Shown here: positions 25,881 through 34,448 of the stretch, piece after piece
Numbering within the stretch: the first letter of the stretch is position 1
Layout of the letters: every line of letters starts with the position of its first letter
Assembly: GCA_017569305.1 (NCBI GenBank)
Contig: CP069418.1
Span: 2,418,001-2,482,000 of the forward strand
Source: Clostridiales bacterium FE2011
GTDB taxonomy: Bacteria; Bacillota; Clostridia; Christensenellales; Aristaeellaceae
DNA: 64,000 nucleotides
Direction: 5' to 3'
Position numbers and translations under genes: made by a program
The notes under the pieces: model-generated
What the model was told of the DNA's origin: nothing
The model's database searches: none
The model's input: only the letters and a program-made list of their open reading frames with translations

Positions 25881-26230
25881 GAAGAGGTTGGAGGTTGGAA
25901 GTAGGAGGTAGGAGGTTCTACCTCCAAATGAATACTGAAAACTTAAGACTTAAAACTTAAAAATGGTGCGGCTGTGGCCGCAGGGTATAGCGGCAAGAGC
26001 CGTGACAGGGGGACAGACCCACAGTCACATTTTCTCCGAAAACAGTGACAGATCCGCATCCTCAATCAGCGCATTGCTCCCTTGAAACGGTCGCACTGCT
26101 TGTTTCGGATGACTCGTTCGGGTCGCTTTCTGCTTCGCAGAATAGCCCACTGGGCTACCGCTTCCCTCGCTCCCCCACAGTCACACTCTTGCCGCTTCTG
26201 TGTTGTGGAAAAAGTAGTGAATCATATTCC
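25881..26230. repeat. Gene-free repeat region
   Basis: GGTAGGA strings (25885-25925), ACTTAAAAATGG tag (25955-25970), TGTCAC-type element start (26001-26048), then a ~140-base copy of the GATCCGCATCCTCAATCAGC segment. No gene. Confidence 0.7.
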
Positions 26231-26264
26231 ACATAGAAACATTCATTTGGGAATGTTTCTATGT
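26231..26264 (+). promoter_or_regulatory. Perfect 14-bp inverted repeat upstream of paralogue 2
   Basis: ACATAGAAACATTC, six-base loop, GAATGTTTCTATGT. Its right arm is part of the 31-base leader shared with paralogue 1. The following CTGTTTTCG is a weak T-run, so it may be a terminator or attenuator. Confidence 0.6.
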
Positions 26265-26323
26265 CTGTTTTCGTTGGATAGGCAGGTTATTATCAGATTA
26301 TACTCTGTGGGGGGGAAAATGGA

Positions 26324-28669
26324 ATGAGGAGACTGACTGGCAAAAGGTTTATCCTGGGGCTGATGGCCGTGATTCTGTGCGTGACGGCGTGTGTGCCGGC
26401 GTTTGCGTCAACGGGGGATCGGATTCTGATGCATCAATCCACTGTAGATGGATATGGGCTGAAGGATGTGGAGAGTGTGCTGCCCTGCGGGAACGGCCTA
26501 TATATGATTGTCCGCGAAGACCATGTAACGACGATTGAACGCTATGCGGACATCCATGGGGAACCGGAAAAGTTTGAGCTGGAAAGCAAGAACCTGGACG
26601 TGGCGGAAGACGAAGAGGACGTCACGACCAATACTTTTGTCAGCGAATGGTTTGTCCGGGGCGAAGAGCTCTATGCGCTGTCCGAGTCTGTTACGATGAG
26701 CGGGGATGAAAGCAAAACAGAGCTGCTGGTCCAGCATGCGAAACTGGAAAACGGACAGGTGATCCTGGAGGAAAGCGACCTGCCGGAGCTGGATTTGTCC
26801 AGCCTGATCGTGGAAGACGATGATTATGCATACATGAAGGGCATCGACAAATTATTCACTATGAAAGATAAGCTGATCCTGACCGCATATGGAGATGCCG
26901 GGAGGGAACTGCTGCTGATCGATCTGCAGGACGGGACCTGCACGGAAATGGAACTGGGTGACGACTTCAACGAGATCACTCCCGGGCCGGAGGGAAGCGT
27001 TCTGATTACCCGGTATGAATGGGATGATGATTCAAACATAACGATCAAGGTCAACCGCCTGGATCTGGCAGACCAGAGTGAAACGGAGCTTACCATGTTT
27101 ACCGGTATGAGTTTCCCCCGGATCAGCCCGACCTACAGCACGGAAAAGGATACCCTGTATTACTTCAAAGACGGCGAACTGTGGGCGGTGCCCCAGTTTG
27201 ACATGACGCGGACGGAAGCTGTGAATGACTGCCCGGACAACGGCTACGGTATGTTCCTGCTGCCGAACGGTTATGTGGTGATATGGACTTCCGATACAGT
27301 CATGGCCAAGAATACCGACCCGGCCCAGCGCGGCAGCGTTACGCTGCGGGTTACGGATAACTCCTGGAGTTCGGCAACTAACGAAGCGGTTTATACGATG
27401 AACGATACACGGGGGGACATCTCCGTGGTCCTGAAGTCGGACTGGAGAAGGAAATCGGAAATCCTGCAGGAGATGCTGAACCGGGACAGCAGCACGGATG
27501 TGTATCTGCTTGAGTACGACAGCAATGAGTTCAGCGCGATGCGCAGCCGGGATTACCTGCCGGACCTGAGCTCCAATGAGAAGATTGCGGCGAGCACCAA
27601 CCGCCTGTATCCTTACCTGCAGGAGGCGGTGAAACAGAATGGGAAGATCATCGGCGTTCCGGTGAGCTTTGGCGGAGAGACGCTCGGCATCCATATGGAT
27701 ATGTGGAAAGGAATCGGCGGAACCGAGGAGGAACTGCCGAAGACCTGGAACCAGTTCTTTGACTGGCTGGAGACGCTGCCGGAACGGCTGGAAGGTACGG
27801 AGGTTTTCGTGGCACCGATGTCTGACCGGGTTTGCTTCCGGGCGGACATCCTGGAGCTGCTGCTGAACCAGTATGAGATCCGGATGGAGAAAAAGGGAGA
27901 AACCGACTATGCCTTTGCTAACCCTGAACTGTGCGAACTGGTCCGGCGACTGAACAACCTGGATTATGACGCTCTGCAGATTGCGGAGGCACGGGACGAG
28001 GAAGAAGAGGAAGATGAGGAATACCTCTATGACGGTTATGACCGTGATCCGCTGCTGGATACCTATACTTCCTCTGTTGTGAACGGCGACGCGGATTACG
28101 TTCCGCTGGCCCTGAGCTTCTCGGAGGATGAAGAACCGGTTCTGCCGGTCCGGATCTGCATTGCGTTCATGAATCCTTTTACCGAGCATCCCCAGGAAGC
28201 GATGGAATTCCTGGCCTGCGTGGCGGAAAGCATTGATGCCTATGCGGCATCCGCGGCTTTTACCGATAAAACGGAACCCAAACGCAGCCCCTATTATGAA
28301 GGCGATATAAAGAATTACCAGGAGACGCTTGACGCGTTGAAAAAACAGCTGAGCGAAGCAGAAGAGGATGAGCGGGCGTCCCTGGAAGAAAGAATCAAGG
28401 ACACGGAAGAAAGCATAGAGCTCAATGAACGCTACAGTTGGCTGATCAGTCCGGAACAGATGGAACGCTACCAGAAGTGGCAGAATTACTTTAAGGTCAG
28501 AGGATACAGCTTCATCAATGAGCTGTTTGGCAATAGCAGCAATGAAGAGGAAGAGGAAGACGACTACGAGAAGCTGTTCTACAGCAAGGAAAGCGCCAGC
28601 ATGAGTCCGGAAGAACTGCTGGGCATGCTGGACCAGAAGGTACGGATGATCAGGATGGAAAGGAACTGA
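26324..28669 (+). CDS. Propeller/solute-binding fusion lipoprotein, paralogue 2
   Basis: 781 residues, ATG after GGGGGGGAAAATGGA. Same architecture as paralogue 1: lipobox-like VTAC within LILCVTACVPAFAS, propeller-like half (STEKDTLYYFKDGELWAVP near residue 275), then MalE-like half with GGTEEELPKTWNQFFDW near 466. A charged helical insert (EAEEDERASLEERIKDTEE) sits near the C-terminus and the last residues are SPEELLGMLDQKVRMIRMERN. The two first paralogues share leader and much coding sequence, showing recent duplication. No transporter gene is adjacent; the permeases are 8.5 kb downstream. Confidence 0.78.
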   Translation: MRRLTGKRFILGLMAVILCVTACVPAFASTGDRILMHQSTVDGYGLKDVESVLPCGNGLYMIVREDHVTTIERYADIHGEPEKFELESKNLDVAEDEEDVTTNTFVSEWFVRGEELYALSESVTMSGDESKTELLVQHAKLENGQVILEESDLPELDLSSLIVEDDDYAYMKGIDKLFTMKDKLILTAYGDAGRELLLIDLQDGTCTEMELGDDFNEITPGPEGSVLITRYEWDDDSNITIKVNRLDLADQSETELTMFTGMSFPRISPTYSTEKDTLYYFKDGELWAVPQFDMTRTEAVNDCPDNGYGMFLLPNGYVVIWTSDTVMAKNTDPAQRGSVTLRVTDNSWSSATNEAVYTMNDTRGDISVVLKSDWRRKSEILQEMLNRDSSTDVYLLEYDSNEFSAMRSRDYLPDLSSNEKIAASTNRLYPYLQEAVKQNGKIIGVPVSFGGETLGIHMDMWKGIGGTEEELPKTWNQFFDWLETLPERLEGTEVFVAPMSDRVCFRADILELLLNQYEIRMEKKGETDYAFANPELCELVRRLNNLDYDALQIAEARDEEEEEDEEYLYDGYDRDPLLDTYTSSVVNGDADYVPLALSFSEDEEPVLPVRICIAFMNPFTEHPQEAMEFLACVAESIDAYAASAAFTDKTEPKRSPYYEGDIKNYQETLDALKKQLSEAEEDERASLEERIKDTEESIELNERYSWLISPEQMERYQKWQNYFKVRGYSFINELFGNSSNEEEEEDDYEKLFYSKESASMSPEELLGMLDQKVRMIRMERN

Positions 28670-28734
28670 AATCAGGTAGGAAGTAGGAGGTAGGAGGTAG
28701 GAGGGAGGAAGTAGGAGGTAATTCCTAACTTGAA

Positions 28735-28835
28735 AATGAAATATTTGACTTCGTCAAATGTGAAGTATTGAGCCTAAAGGCTCAATGTGAAATATCTGTC
28801 TGCGACCGATGTGAAATATCCTGCTGACGCAGGAT
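28735..28835. repeat. Array of short hairpins separated by TGTGAAATAT
   Basis: Units alternate a near-constant TGTGAAATAT with small variable palindromes: TTTGAC/GTCAAA, TGAGCC/GGCTCA, CTGT/ACCG (weak), CCTG/CAGG. The same arrangement occurs at 54786-54890. Confidence 0.75.
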
Positions 28836-28847
28836 GTGGGGAACGGA

Positions 28848-28935
28848 GGGGACGGTTCTTATCGTTCCCTCTGTTCTTTTATTTCGATGAATGGGAAAAA
28901 GGGAACGAAAAGAACCGTCCCCATCGTTCCCTTTT
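28848..28935. repeat. Long imperfect palindrome, MITE-like
   Basis: Outer arms GGGGACGGTTCTT (28848) and AAGAACCGTCCCC (28910) are perfect, with inner arms CGTTCCC/GGGAACG. About 75 bases with no coding potential; looks like a miniature palindromic element. Confidence 0.7.
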
Positions 28936-29090
28936 CTTACGAAAACGTAAGGTGAAAGTCACGTGAAAGTAAGGTTGGTTTGGTATTCTGGTACTGGAAC
29001 GAGGGCAGATCGTCACCTTCGTTCCCGGAAGGGGACAGCTTGTGAAACGGGTTGTCCCGTTCGTTTTGCGTGAAAGTTTTGTAAAAATTA

Positions 29091-29127
29091 TTGACAAACG
29101 ATAATTCAGTGATATTATGATTATCGT
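29091..29127 (+). promoter_or_regulatory. Promoter with overlapping dyad
   Basis: TTGACA (29091) and TATTAT (29113), 16-base spacer. A dyad ACGATAAT (29098) / ATTATCGT (29120) flanks the -10 and resembles Fur-type GATAAT elements, so repressor binding is plausible. Confidence 0.6.
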
Positions 29128-29189
29128 AAAACAATAATTACGCAAAACGGGAACAGGACGTAAAGATGACTGTACAACAGTGCAATTCA

Positions 29190-29218
29190 TTGACGGTAAA
29201 TGACGGGCATGGTACAAT
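29190..29218 (+). promoter_or_regulatory. Second promoter upstream of the LRR gene
   Basis: TTGACG (29190) and TACAAT (29213), 17-base spacer, giving a ~175-base leader before the start codon at 29401. Nearly the same hexamers as 22283-22311. Confidence 0.65.
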
Positions 29219-29400
29219 TTAAAGGTTAAGAGAAGGATTTGAGAAAGCTGGATATATATAGGCGCAGGCCGACAGATGTACGGAACACGGAATGCAAAAT
29301 ACAAAGAAAAAACAATGCAAACGTCCGGAAAATCTGTCATAAACTGTGGTCTAAAACGTCTATATATAATGGGTATGCATTTTACGGAGGGAAGTTGTTT

Positions 29401-30744
29401 ATGAGTAAACGCATATGCATGCTGTGTGTCGGGGTGATGCTCATCATCCTGATGCTGCTGGCCGGAAGCGCCGTGCTGGCGGAGGACGCGGCAACGCCTA
29501 CGGATCTTGAGCCGGCGGGAGAAATCGGTGAGCCGATTCCCGTCCATGAGCCGGAATTCGAGATCAAGGACGGCGTGCTGATCAAATGCAACAGCGAGGC
29601 ATTCAGCGTAAAAGTTCCGGACGGCGTGCGGGTCATCGGCCCCAACGCCTTTAAAGGAAACGAGAAGATACAGAGCGTGGTTCTGCCGGACTCCGTGGAA
29701 GTCATCAGCGCGAACGCTTTTGCGGACTGTAAAAAGCTGAAGCTGGTGGTGCTGAATGACGAGACAAAGCTGAAGGAAATCGGAAGCAAGGCCTTCCTGA
29801 ACTGTAAAAAGCTGAATCTGCAATTCATTCCGGAAGGCTGCACCGTGGCGGCGGACGCCTTTGAAGGCGTGGACGCCGCGGTCACCCCGACACCGACGCC
29901 GACTCCGACGCCGACACCAACCCCGGCACCCACGGATGAAGGAAACACCCCCGCACCCGCGACGCCCACGCCCACTCCGACGCCCACGCCGACTCCGACG
30001 CCCACGCCTGAAGTGACGCCGGACCATAAACCCCCGGAACCGGAAACGGAGACACCGCCTCCGGAAGAAACGGGAGAGCCGGAAGAACCGGGCGGAGGCG
30101 GCGGTGGCGGAGGCTTCCGCGGCGGCTCCGGCGGACCGAGGATTCCCCACAGCAAGAACAAGGAACCCATCGGACCGGACTACGACCTGCTGGACCTGAA
30201 GGAACTGGAAAAGAAGCAGGATGACGTGATGAACCAGCTGACGCTGGGCAGGGAAACCCTGGCACTGGCCCTGAACCGGGCAGCAGACAGTGAAACCGGC
30301 GAAGGCTTCACGGTTACCGGAATGGACTGGCAGAAGGAAGAGGGAAACGAGCAGATCGACACCCTGATCCTGACGGCGGCCAATCCGGAGGAAGGCAAAC
30401 AGAACGTCTGGAGCATGAACGGTGAAGTGCTCCGGAAGATGAACAAGAGCGGCATCGAACACCTGGTGCTCCGCAGCGGAGACCAGATTGCCGTAATGGA
30501 AACGGAAGGCTTCCTCGCCGGCTGGAGCTATGACGAGATGAGAAGCCGCGGAACCGCGAACCGGCGGTTCGAATACGAAATCGGAATCGGCGGAGACGCC
30601 CCGGCCGTCTGGCAGGTACAGGTTGAAGGAAAGACCTACGAGCTGACCACGGACGAGCACGCAGGAATCTTTATGACGGGCGTATACAGCGGCCCGGCGG
30701 GCGCGCTGGATGAACCATATGACCAACTGTTTGCCACAAAGTGA
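29401..30744 (+). CDS. Secreted BspA-type leucine-rich repeat protein
   Basis: 447 residues from the ATG at 29401 with ACGGAGGG upstream. The signal peptide ends near VLA/ED. Residues ~45-150 hold LRR_5 (BspA-like) repeats (IGPNAFKGNEKIQSVVLPDS). Residues ~160-215 are a Thr-Pro linker (TPTPTP runs from perfect nucleotide repeats), then a Gly-rich stretch and a ~150-residue C-terminal domain I do not recognise. Such proteins are surface adhesins or sensors. It is the first gene of an apparent operon with the adaptor, paralogues 3 and 4, permeases and MacA/MacB-like genes; gaps downstream are mostly under 20 bases. Confidence 0.78.
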   Translation: MSKRICMLCVGVMLIILMLLAGSAVLAEDAATPTDLEPAGEIGEPIPVHEPEFEIKDGVLIKCNSEAFSVKVPDGVRVIGPNAFKGNEKIQSVVLPDSVEVISANAFADCKKLKLVVLNDETKLKEIGSKAFLNCKKLNLQFIPEGCTVAADAFEGVDAAVTPTPTPTPTPTPTPAPTDEGNTPAPATPTPTPTPTPTPTPTPEVTPDHKPPEPETETPPPEETGEPEEPGGGGGGGGFRGGSGGPRIPHSKNKEPIGPDYDLLDLKELEKKQDDVMNQLTLGRETLALALNRAADSETGEGFTVTGMDWQKEEGNEQIDTLILTAANPEEGKQNVWSMNGEVLRKMNKSGIEHLVLRSGDQIAVMETEGFLAGWSYDEMRSRGTANRRFEYEIGIGGDAPAVWQVQVEGKTYELTTDEHAGIFMTGVYSGPAGALDEPYDQLFATK

Positions 30745-30758
30745 AAGGAGTGGACGGG

Positions 30759-31874
30759 ATGAAAAAGGTATTCGCGATATTGATGGCCCTGGTGCTGGTG
30801 CTGGGAGGAACCGCGCTGGCAGAGACAGAGCTTTCCTATGAAGGGAAAGTGGTTGCAGGAGAAACAATCCCGGTTGCCGCGCCTTTTGGCGGACGGATGG
30901 GTGAAGTGCCGCTGCACAAAGGCGACCCGGTTCAGGAAGGCGACACGCTGGCAACCATTAAGACAACCCTGAACTACGCACCGGTGGAAGGCACCGTGAC
31001 CGGTCTGTATGTGGCGGAAGGCGACAACACCGAGGATATCAATGCCCGGTATGAAGCCTCCCTGTACATCGAGCCCACCCGCAAGTACACGGTGGACGCG
31101 ACCAGTGAGAAGGCTTTCAACACCAACGACAACTACTTCATCCACCTGGGCGAGCGGGTTTACCTGAAGTGCACCCAGGACGGCACCCATGAAGGCACCG
31201 GCATGGTCACCAAGCTGTCCGAAACCGGATATACCATTGAGGTGACCGGCGGAGAGTTCTACCTGGACGAGAAAGTCTACGTCTACCGGGATGAGAAGTA
31301 CAGCAAGGAAAAGCGCATCGGCAAGGGCACGGTGAAACGCGCCGCGGCCGTACCGGTGAAGGGCGCCGGCAGCGTGCTGAGACTGCACGTGAAGAGCGGC
31401 GACTTCGTGGAGCGCGGCGAGCTGCTGTTTGAAACCGTGGAAGGCGTGCTGGACGGCTACTACGCGCCGGACAACACGGTCAAGAGCCCCGTGACGGGCG
31501 TCATCGAATCCGTGGAAAAGAACCCGGGCGATACCGCCGCCAAGGGCGACACCCTGGTGAAGATCGCTCCCACCAAGAGTTTCCAGGTCGAGTTTGACGT
31601 GCCTGAAGAGGACCTGTTCCTCCTGGAAGAGGGCGCGCCGGTTGAAATGGAACTGCGCTGGGACAGCTCCTCGGAGAAACTGTATACGGGCAAAATTGTT
31701 TCCATTTCCAGAATGAATGAAGACCCGAAGGAAGGCACAGACAAGAAAGTCTACAAAGCCTATGCCTCTTTCGAACCGGATGAAAGGATCCGGCTTGGCA
31801 TGAGCATGCTGATTTACCTCAATGAGGCAGCCCCGGCCGAAGAAACAACTACTGCGGAGGAACCTGAAGCATGA
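30759..31874 (+). CDS. Periplasmic adaptor-like protein (HlyD/MacA type)
   Basis: 371 residues from the ATG at 30759, eight bases after AAAGGAG. A signal peptide (IFAILMALVLVLGGTALA-like) is followed by lipoyl/biotinyl-type half-domains: GGRMGEVPLHKGDPVQEGD near residue 40 and KSPVTGVIESVEKNPGDTA near 250, with a beta-barrel segment after. These are hallmarks of membrane-fusion/adaptor proteins that work with MacB-type or RND transporters. A Gram-positive has no outer membrane, so the adaptor probably acts at the cell wall with the MacB-like protein encoded downstream. Its stop overlaps the start of paralogue 3. Confidence 0.8.
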   Translation: MKKVFAILMALVLVLGGTALAETELSYEGKVVAGETIPVAAPFGGRMGEVPLHKGDPVQEGDTLATIKTTLNYAPVEGTVTGLYVAEGDNTEDINARYEASLYIEPTRKYTVDATSEKAFNTNDNYFIHLGERVYLKCTQDGTHEGTGMVTKLSETGYTIEVTGGEFYLDEKVYVYRDEKYSKEKRIGKGTVKRAAAVPVKGAGSVLRLHVKSGDFVERGELLFETVEGVLDGYYAPDNTVKSPVTGVIESVEKNPGDTAAKGDTLVKIAPTKSFQVEFDVPEEDLFLLEEGAPVEMELRWDSSSEKLYTGKIVSISRMNEDPKEGTDKKVYKAYASFEPDERIRLGMSMLIYLNEAAPAEETTTAEEPEA

Positions 31875-34306
31875 TGAACCCCAACGGCAAGAAACTGGTC
31901 CTTTGGTTTTTATCCCTGATCCTGTGTATTACGGCCTGCGCGCCGGCTTTTGCCTCCACCGGAGACCGGGTGCTTGTGCATCGGTCCAACACGGATGAGT
32001 CAATCTACTTCTATATTGAGTCTGTATTCCCGAACGGAAACGGCCTTTACGTCATGGTCCAGGAAGGCAATGAGCATAAGATCCTGCGGTACGCGGATGT
32101 AAACGCGGAACCGGAAGCCTTCACGCTGGATGAGCGGCTGCTGAACGGCGGCGGAGAGGATGAAGACGAAGAGGACGACGCGGAAGCCGAAAACGACGCG
32201 GACGATGAGGAATATAACGAGAACGAAGGCGGCGAAGAAAACAGCTACTCCTATGTAAACCGCTGGTTCTGCTATAAAAACGAACTGTACGCATTGCTGG
32301 ACCGGAATACTTATGACGGTGAAAGCAGCAAGACGGAAGCGATTGTCCAGCATGCAAAGCTGGAAAACGGCCAGGTGACCCTGGAGGAAAGCGGCCTGCC
32401 GGAGCTGGATCTGTCCTGCCTGATCGTGGACCAGGATGATTACCAGTACATGAAGGGGATCGATAAGATCCTTGAGTATGACAACAAACTGGTGATGGCT
32501 GTATACGGCGACGGAGCAGAGGTGCTGGAAGTCCTCGACATGGAGGATGGAACCTACACCGAGATTGAGCTGGGAGAAGACTTCGGCGGTGAGATCGCCG
32601 CGGGACCGGAAGGCAGCCTGCTGGTAACCCATACGGAATGGGACGACGCCACCTCTACCAATACGGTTCATATCAACCGCCTGGACCTGGAGAGCCGGAG
32701 CGAAGAGCAGCTTATGGAAGTGTCCGGCCTGACCGACGGCCGGGTTGCTCCCTGCTATGATCCGGAAAAGGATACCCTGTATTACGTCTGCAACGGAGAA
32801 CTGTGGGCAGTGCCGCAGTTTGACGCGGAACGGATCGAGTCTGTGAACGACTGCCAGGGCACCGGTGAAAAGATGTTTATGCTGCCGGGTGGCTTTGTAC
32901 TGGTCCAGTCCTACAACAGCGTTGAGGTGAAGAACACCGATCCCGCCCAGCGGGGCAGCATCAGGCTGCGGATCCGTGACTGGGGCTGGAGCGACGCCCT
33001 GGGCGAAGCTATCTATGATATGAATAACACCCGTGGTGACATCTCCGTGATCCGCCAGCAGGACTGGAACAGCGAGAACGATATCCTGCAGGCCATGATG
33101 AACCGGGACGGAACCATTGACATCTACGTGATGCAGTATGACGGGAATGAATACAGCGCGCTGCGCAACCGTGAATACCTGACGGATCTGAGCGGGAACG
33201 AGAAGATCGCGGCGAACGTGGAACGCCTGTATCCCTATGTCCGGGACGCCGTGATGCAGAATGGCAAAATCCTCGGTATTCCCGTTGGCTTCACCGGAGA
33301 AACCCTCGGCATCGACATGAACATCTGGAAGGAAATCGGCGGAACCGAGGAAGAACTGCCGAAGACCTGGAATCAGTTCTTTGACTGGGTGGCTACCATT
33401 CCGGAACGCGTGGACGGCAGGGACGTATCGCTGGTCGAAACCTATGATGACCGGGTGTATGTCCGTGCGCAGATTCTGCAGGTCATGCTGAACCAGTATG
33501 AAGCCTGGAATGAAAAGAAGGGCGAAAACAGTTACGCCTTCGCTTCACCCATGATGATCGATCTTGTCAGCCGCCTGAACAACATGGATTATGACGCGCT
33601 GGAAATTTCCGAGCATCAGGACGAAGAGGATATGGATGAGGAAGACGGCTACCTGTATAACGAAGATGAAGAATACAAGCGGCCGCTCCTGCAGCTTTAT
33701 ACTTCTCCTGTGATGAACGGCGACAACTATTATGAGCCGCTGTTCCTGAGCTTCGCGGAGGACGAGGATCCGGTGATCCCGGTAAGGATCTGCGCGGCGT
33801 TTGTGAATCCCTTCTCCGAGCATCCGCAGGAAGCCATGGAATTCCTGGCTGTGGCCATGGACAAGCTGGAGATGTATTACAGCTATGACGCCTATACGGA
33901 CAAAACCGAGCCGGTCCGGGATCCTTATTACGAAAAGGACCGCCAGTGGAATGAAGAGTACATCGGCAAGCTGAAGAAAAAGATTGAAAAAGCCGATGAC
34001 GAAGAAGAAAAAGAATCGCTGGAACAGGAACTCAAGAGCATGGAAGAGTACATGCAGGATCAGGAAAAGAGAGCCTGGAGCATCAGCGCGGAGCAGATCG
34101 GGAAGTACCAGCAGCGCTGCAGCTGGTACCGGGTGAAGGGTTACAGCTTCTTCAACGACTTGTTTGGCGACGGGAATGATGAAGAGCAGTACAACGACTT
34201 CTATAAAATGTTCTACAGCAACGAGGGAGCAAAGATGGATCCCGCGGAACTGCTGGGCAAGCTGGACCAGAAGGTCCAGATGATCCGGATGGAGAGAAAC
34301 TACTGA
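31871..34306 (+). CDS. Propeller/solute-binding fusion lipoprotein, paralogue 3
   Basis: 811 residues; ATG overlaps the adaptor stop (ATGATGA; the second ATG at 31874 is possible). Lipobox-like ITAC in LSLILCITACAPAFAS. An acidic insert of about 30 residues (EDEDEEDDAEAENDADDEE) interrupts the first propeller-like repeats near residue 95-125. The propeller phrase YDPEKDTLYYVCNGELWAVP is near 300 and GGTEEELPKTWNQFFDW near 490 in the MalE-like half. C-terminal charged helix and the LDQKVQMIRMERNY tail as in the paralogues. It is co-transcribed with the adaptor, so this paralogue is tied to the transporter cluster. Confidence 0.8.
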   Translation: MMNPNGKKLVLWFLSLILCITACAPAFASTGDRVLVHRSNTDESIYFYIESVFPNGNGLYVMVQEGNEHKILRYADVNAEPEAFTLDERLLNGGGEDEDEEDDAEAENDADDEEYNENEGGEENSYSYVNRWFCYKNELYALLDRNTYDGESSKTEAIVQHAKLENGQVTLEESGLPELDLSCLIVDQDDYQYMKGIDKILEYDNKLVMAVYGDGAEVLEVLDMEDGTYTEIELGEDFGGEIAAGPEGSLLVTHTEWDDATSTNTVHINRLDLESRSEEQLMEVSGLTDGRVAPCYDPEKDTLYYVCNGELWAVPQFDAERIESVNDCQGTGEKMFMLPGGFVLVQSYNSVEVKNTDPAQRGSIRLRIRDWGWSDALGEAIYDMNNTRGDISVIRQQDWNSENDILQAMMNRDGTIDIYVMQYDGNEYSALRNREYLTDLSGNEKIAANVERLYPYVRDAVMQNGKILGIPVGFTGETLGIDMNIWKEIGGTEEELPKTWNQFFDWVATIPERVDGRDVSLVETYDDRVYVRAQILQVMLNQYEAWNEKKGENSYAFASPMMIDLVSRLNNMDYDALEISEHQDEEDMDEEDGYLYNEDEEYKRPLLQLYTSPVMNGDNYYEPLFLSFAEDEDPVIPVRICAAFVNPFSEHPQEAMEFLAVAMDKLEMYYSYDAYTDKTEPVRDPYYEKDRQWNEEYIGKLKKKIEKADDEEEKESLEQELKSMEEYMQDQEKRAWSISAEQIGKYQQRCSWYRVKGYSFFNDLFGDGNDEEQYNDFYKMFYSNEGAKMDPAELLGKLDQKVQMIRMERNY

Positions 34307-34448
34307 TCATCATCCGGCGGCTGCTGTAAAAAACATTCGATATAACAACTGAAAATCAAATTTCAGTACCCAATCGTGTACCTGGGAGAGGATTTCTGCG
34401 GCAAAAAACAACAGGATGAAGCCTGTTAAATAAGGGGAGGAAGATAGT

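Noticed and set aside
28879..30954. 691-codon minus-strand frame through the LRR gene and its leader
   Set aside because: Arises from the TP/Gly-rich coding repeats read backwards; no start signal, and it crosses two plus-strand promoters.
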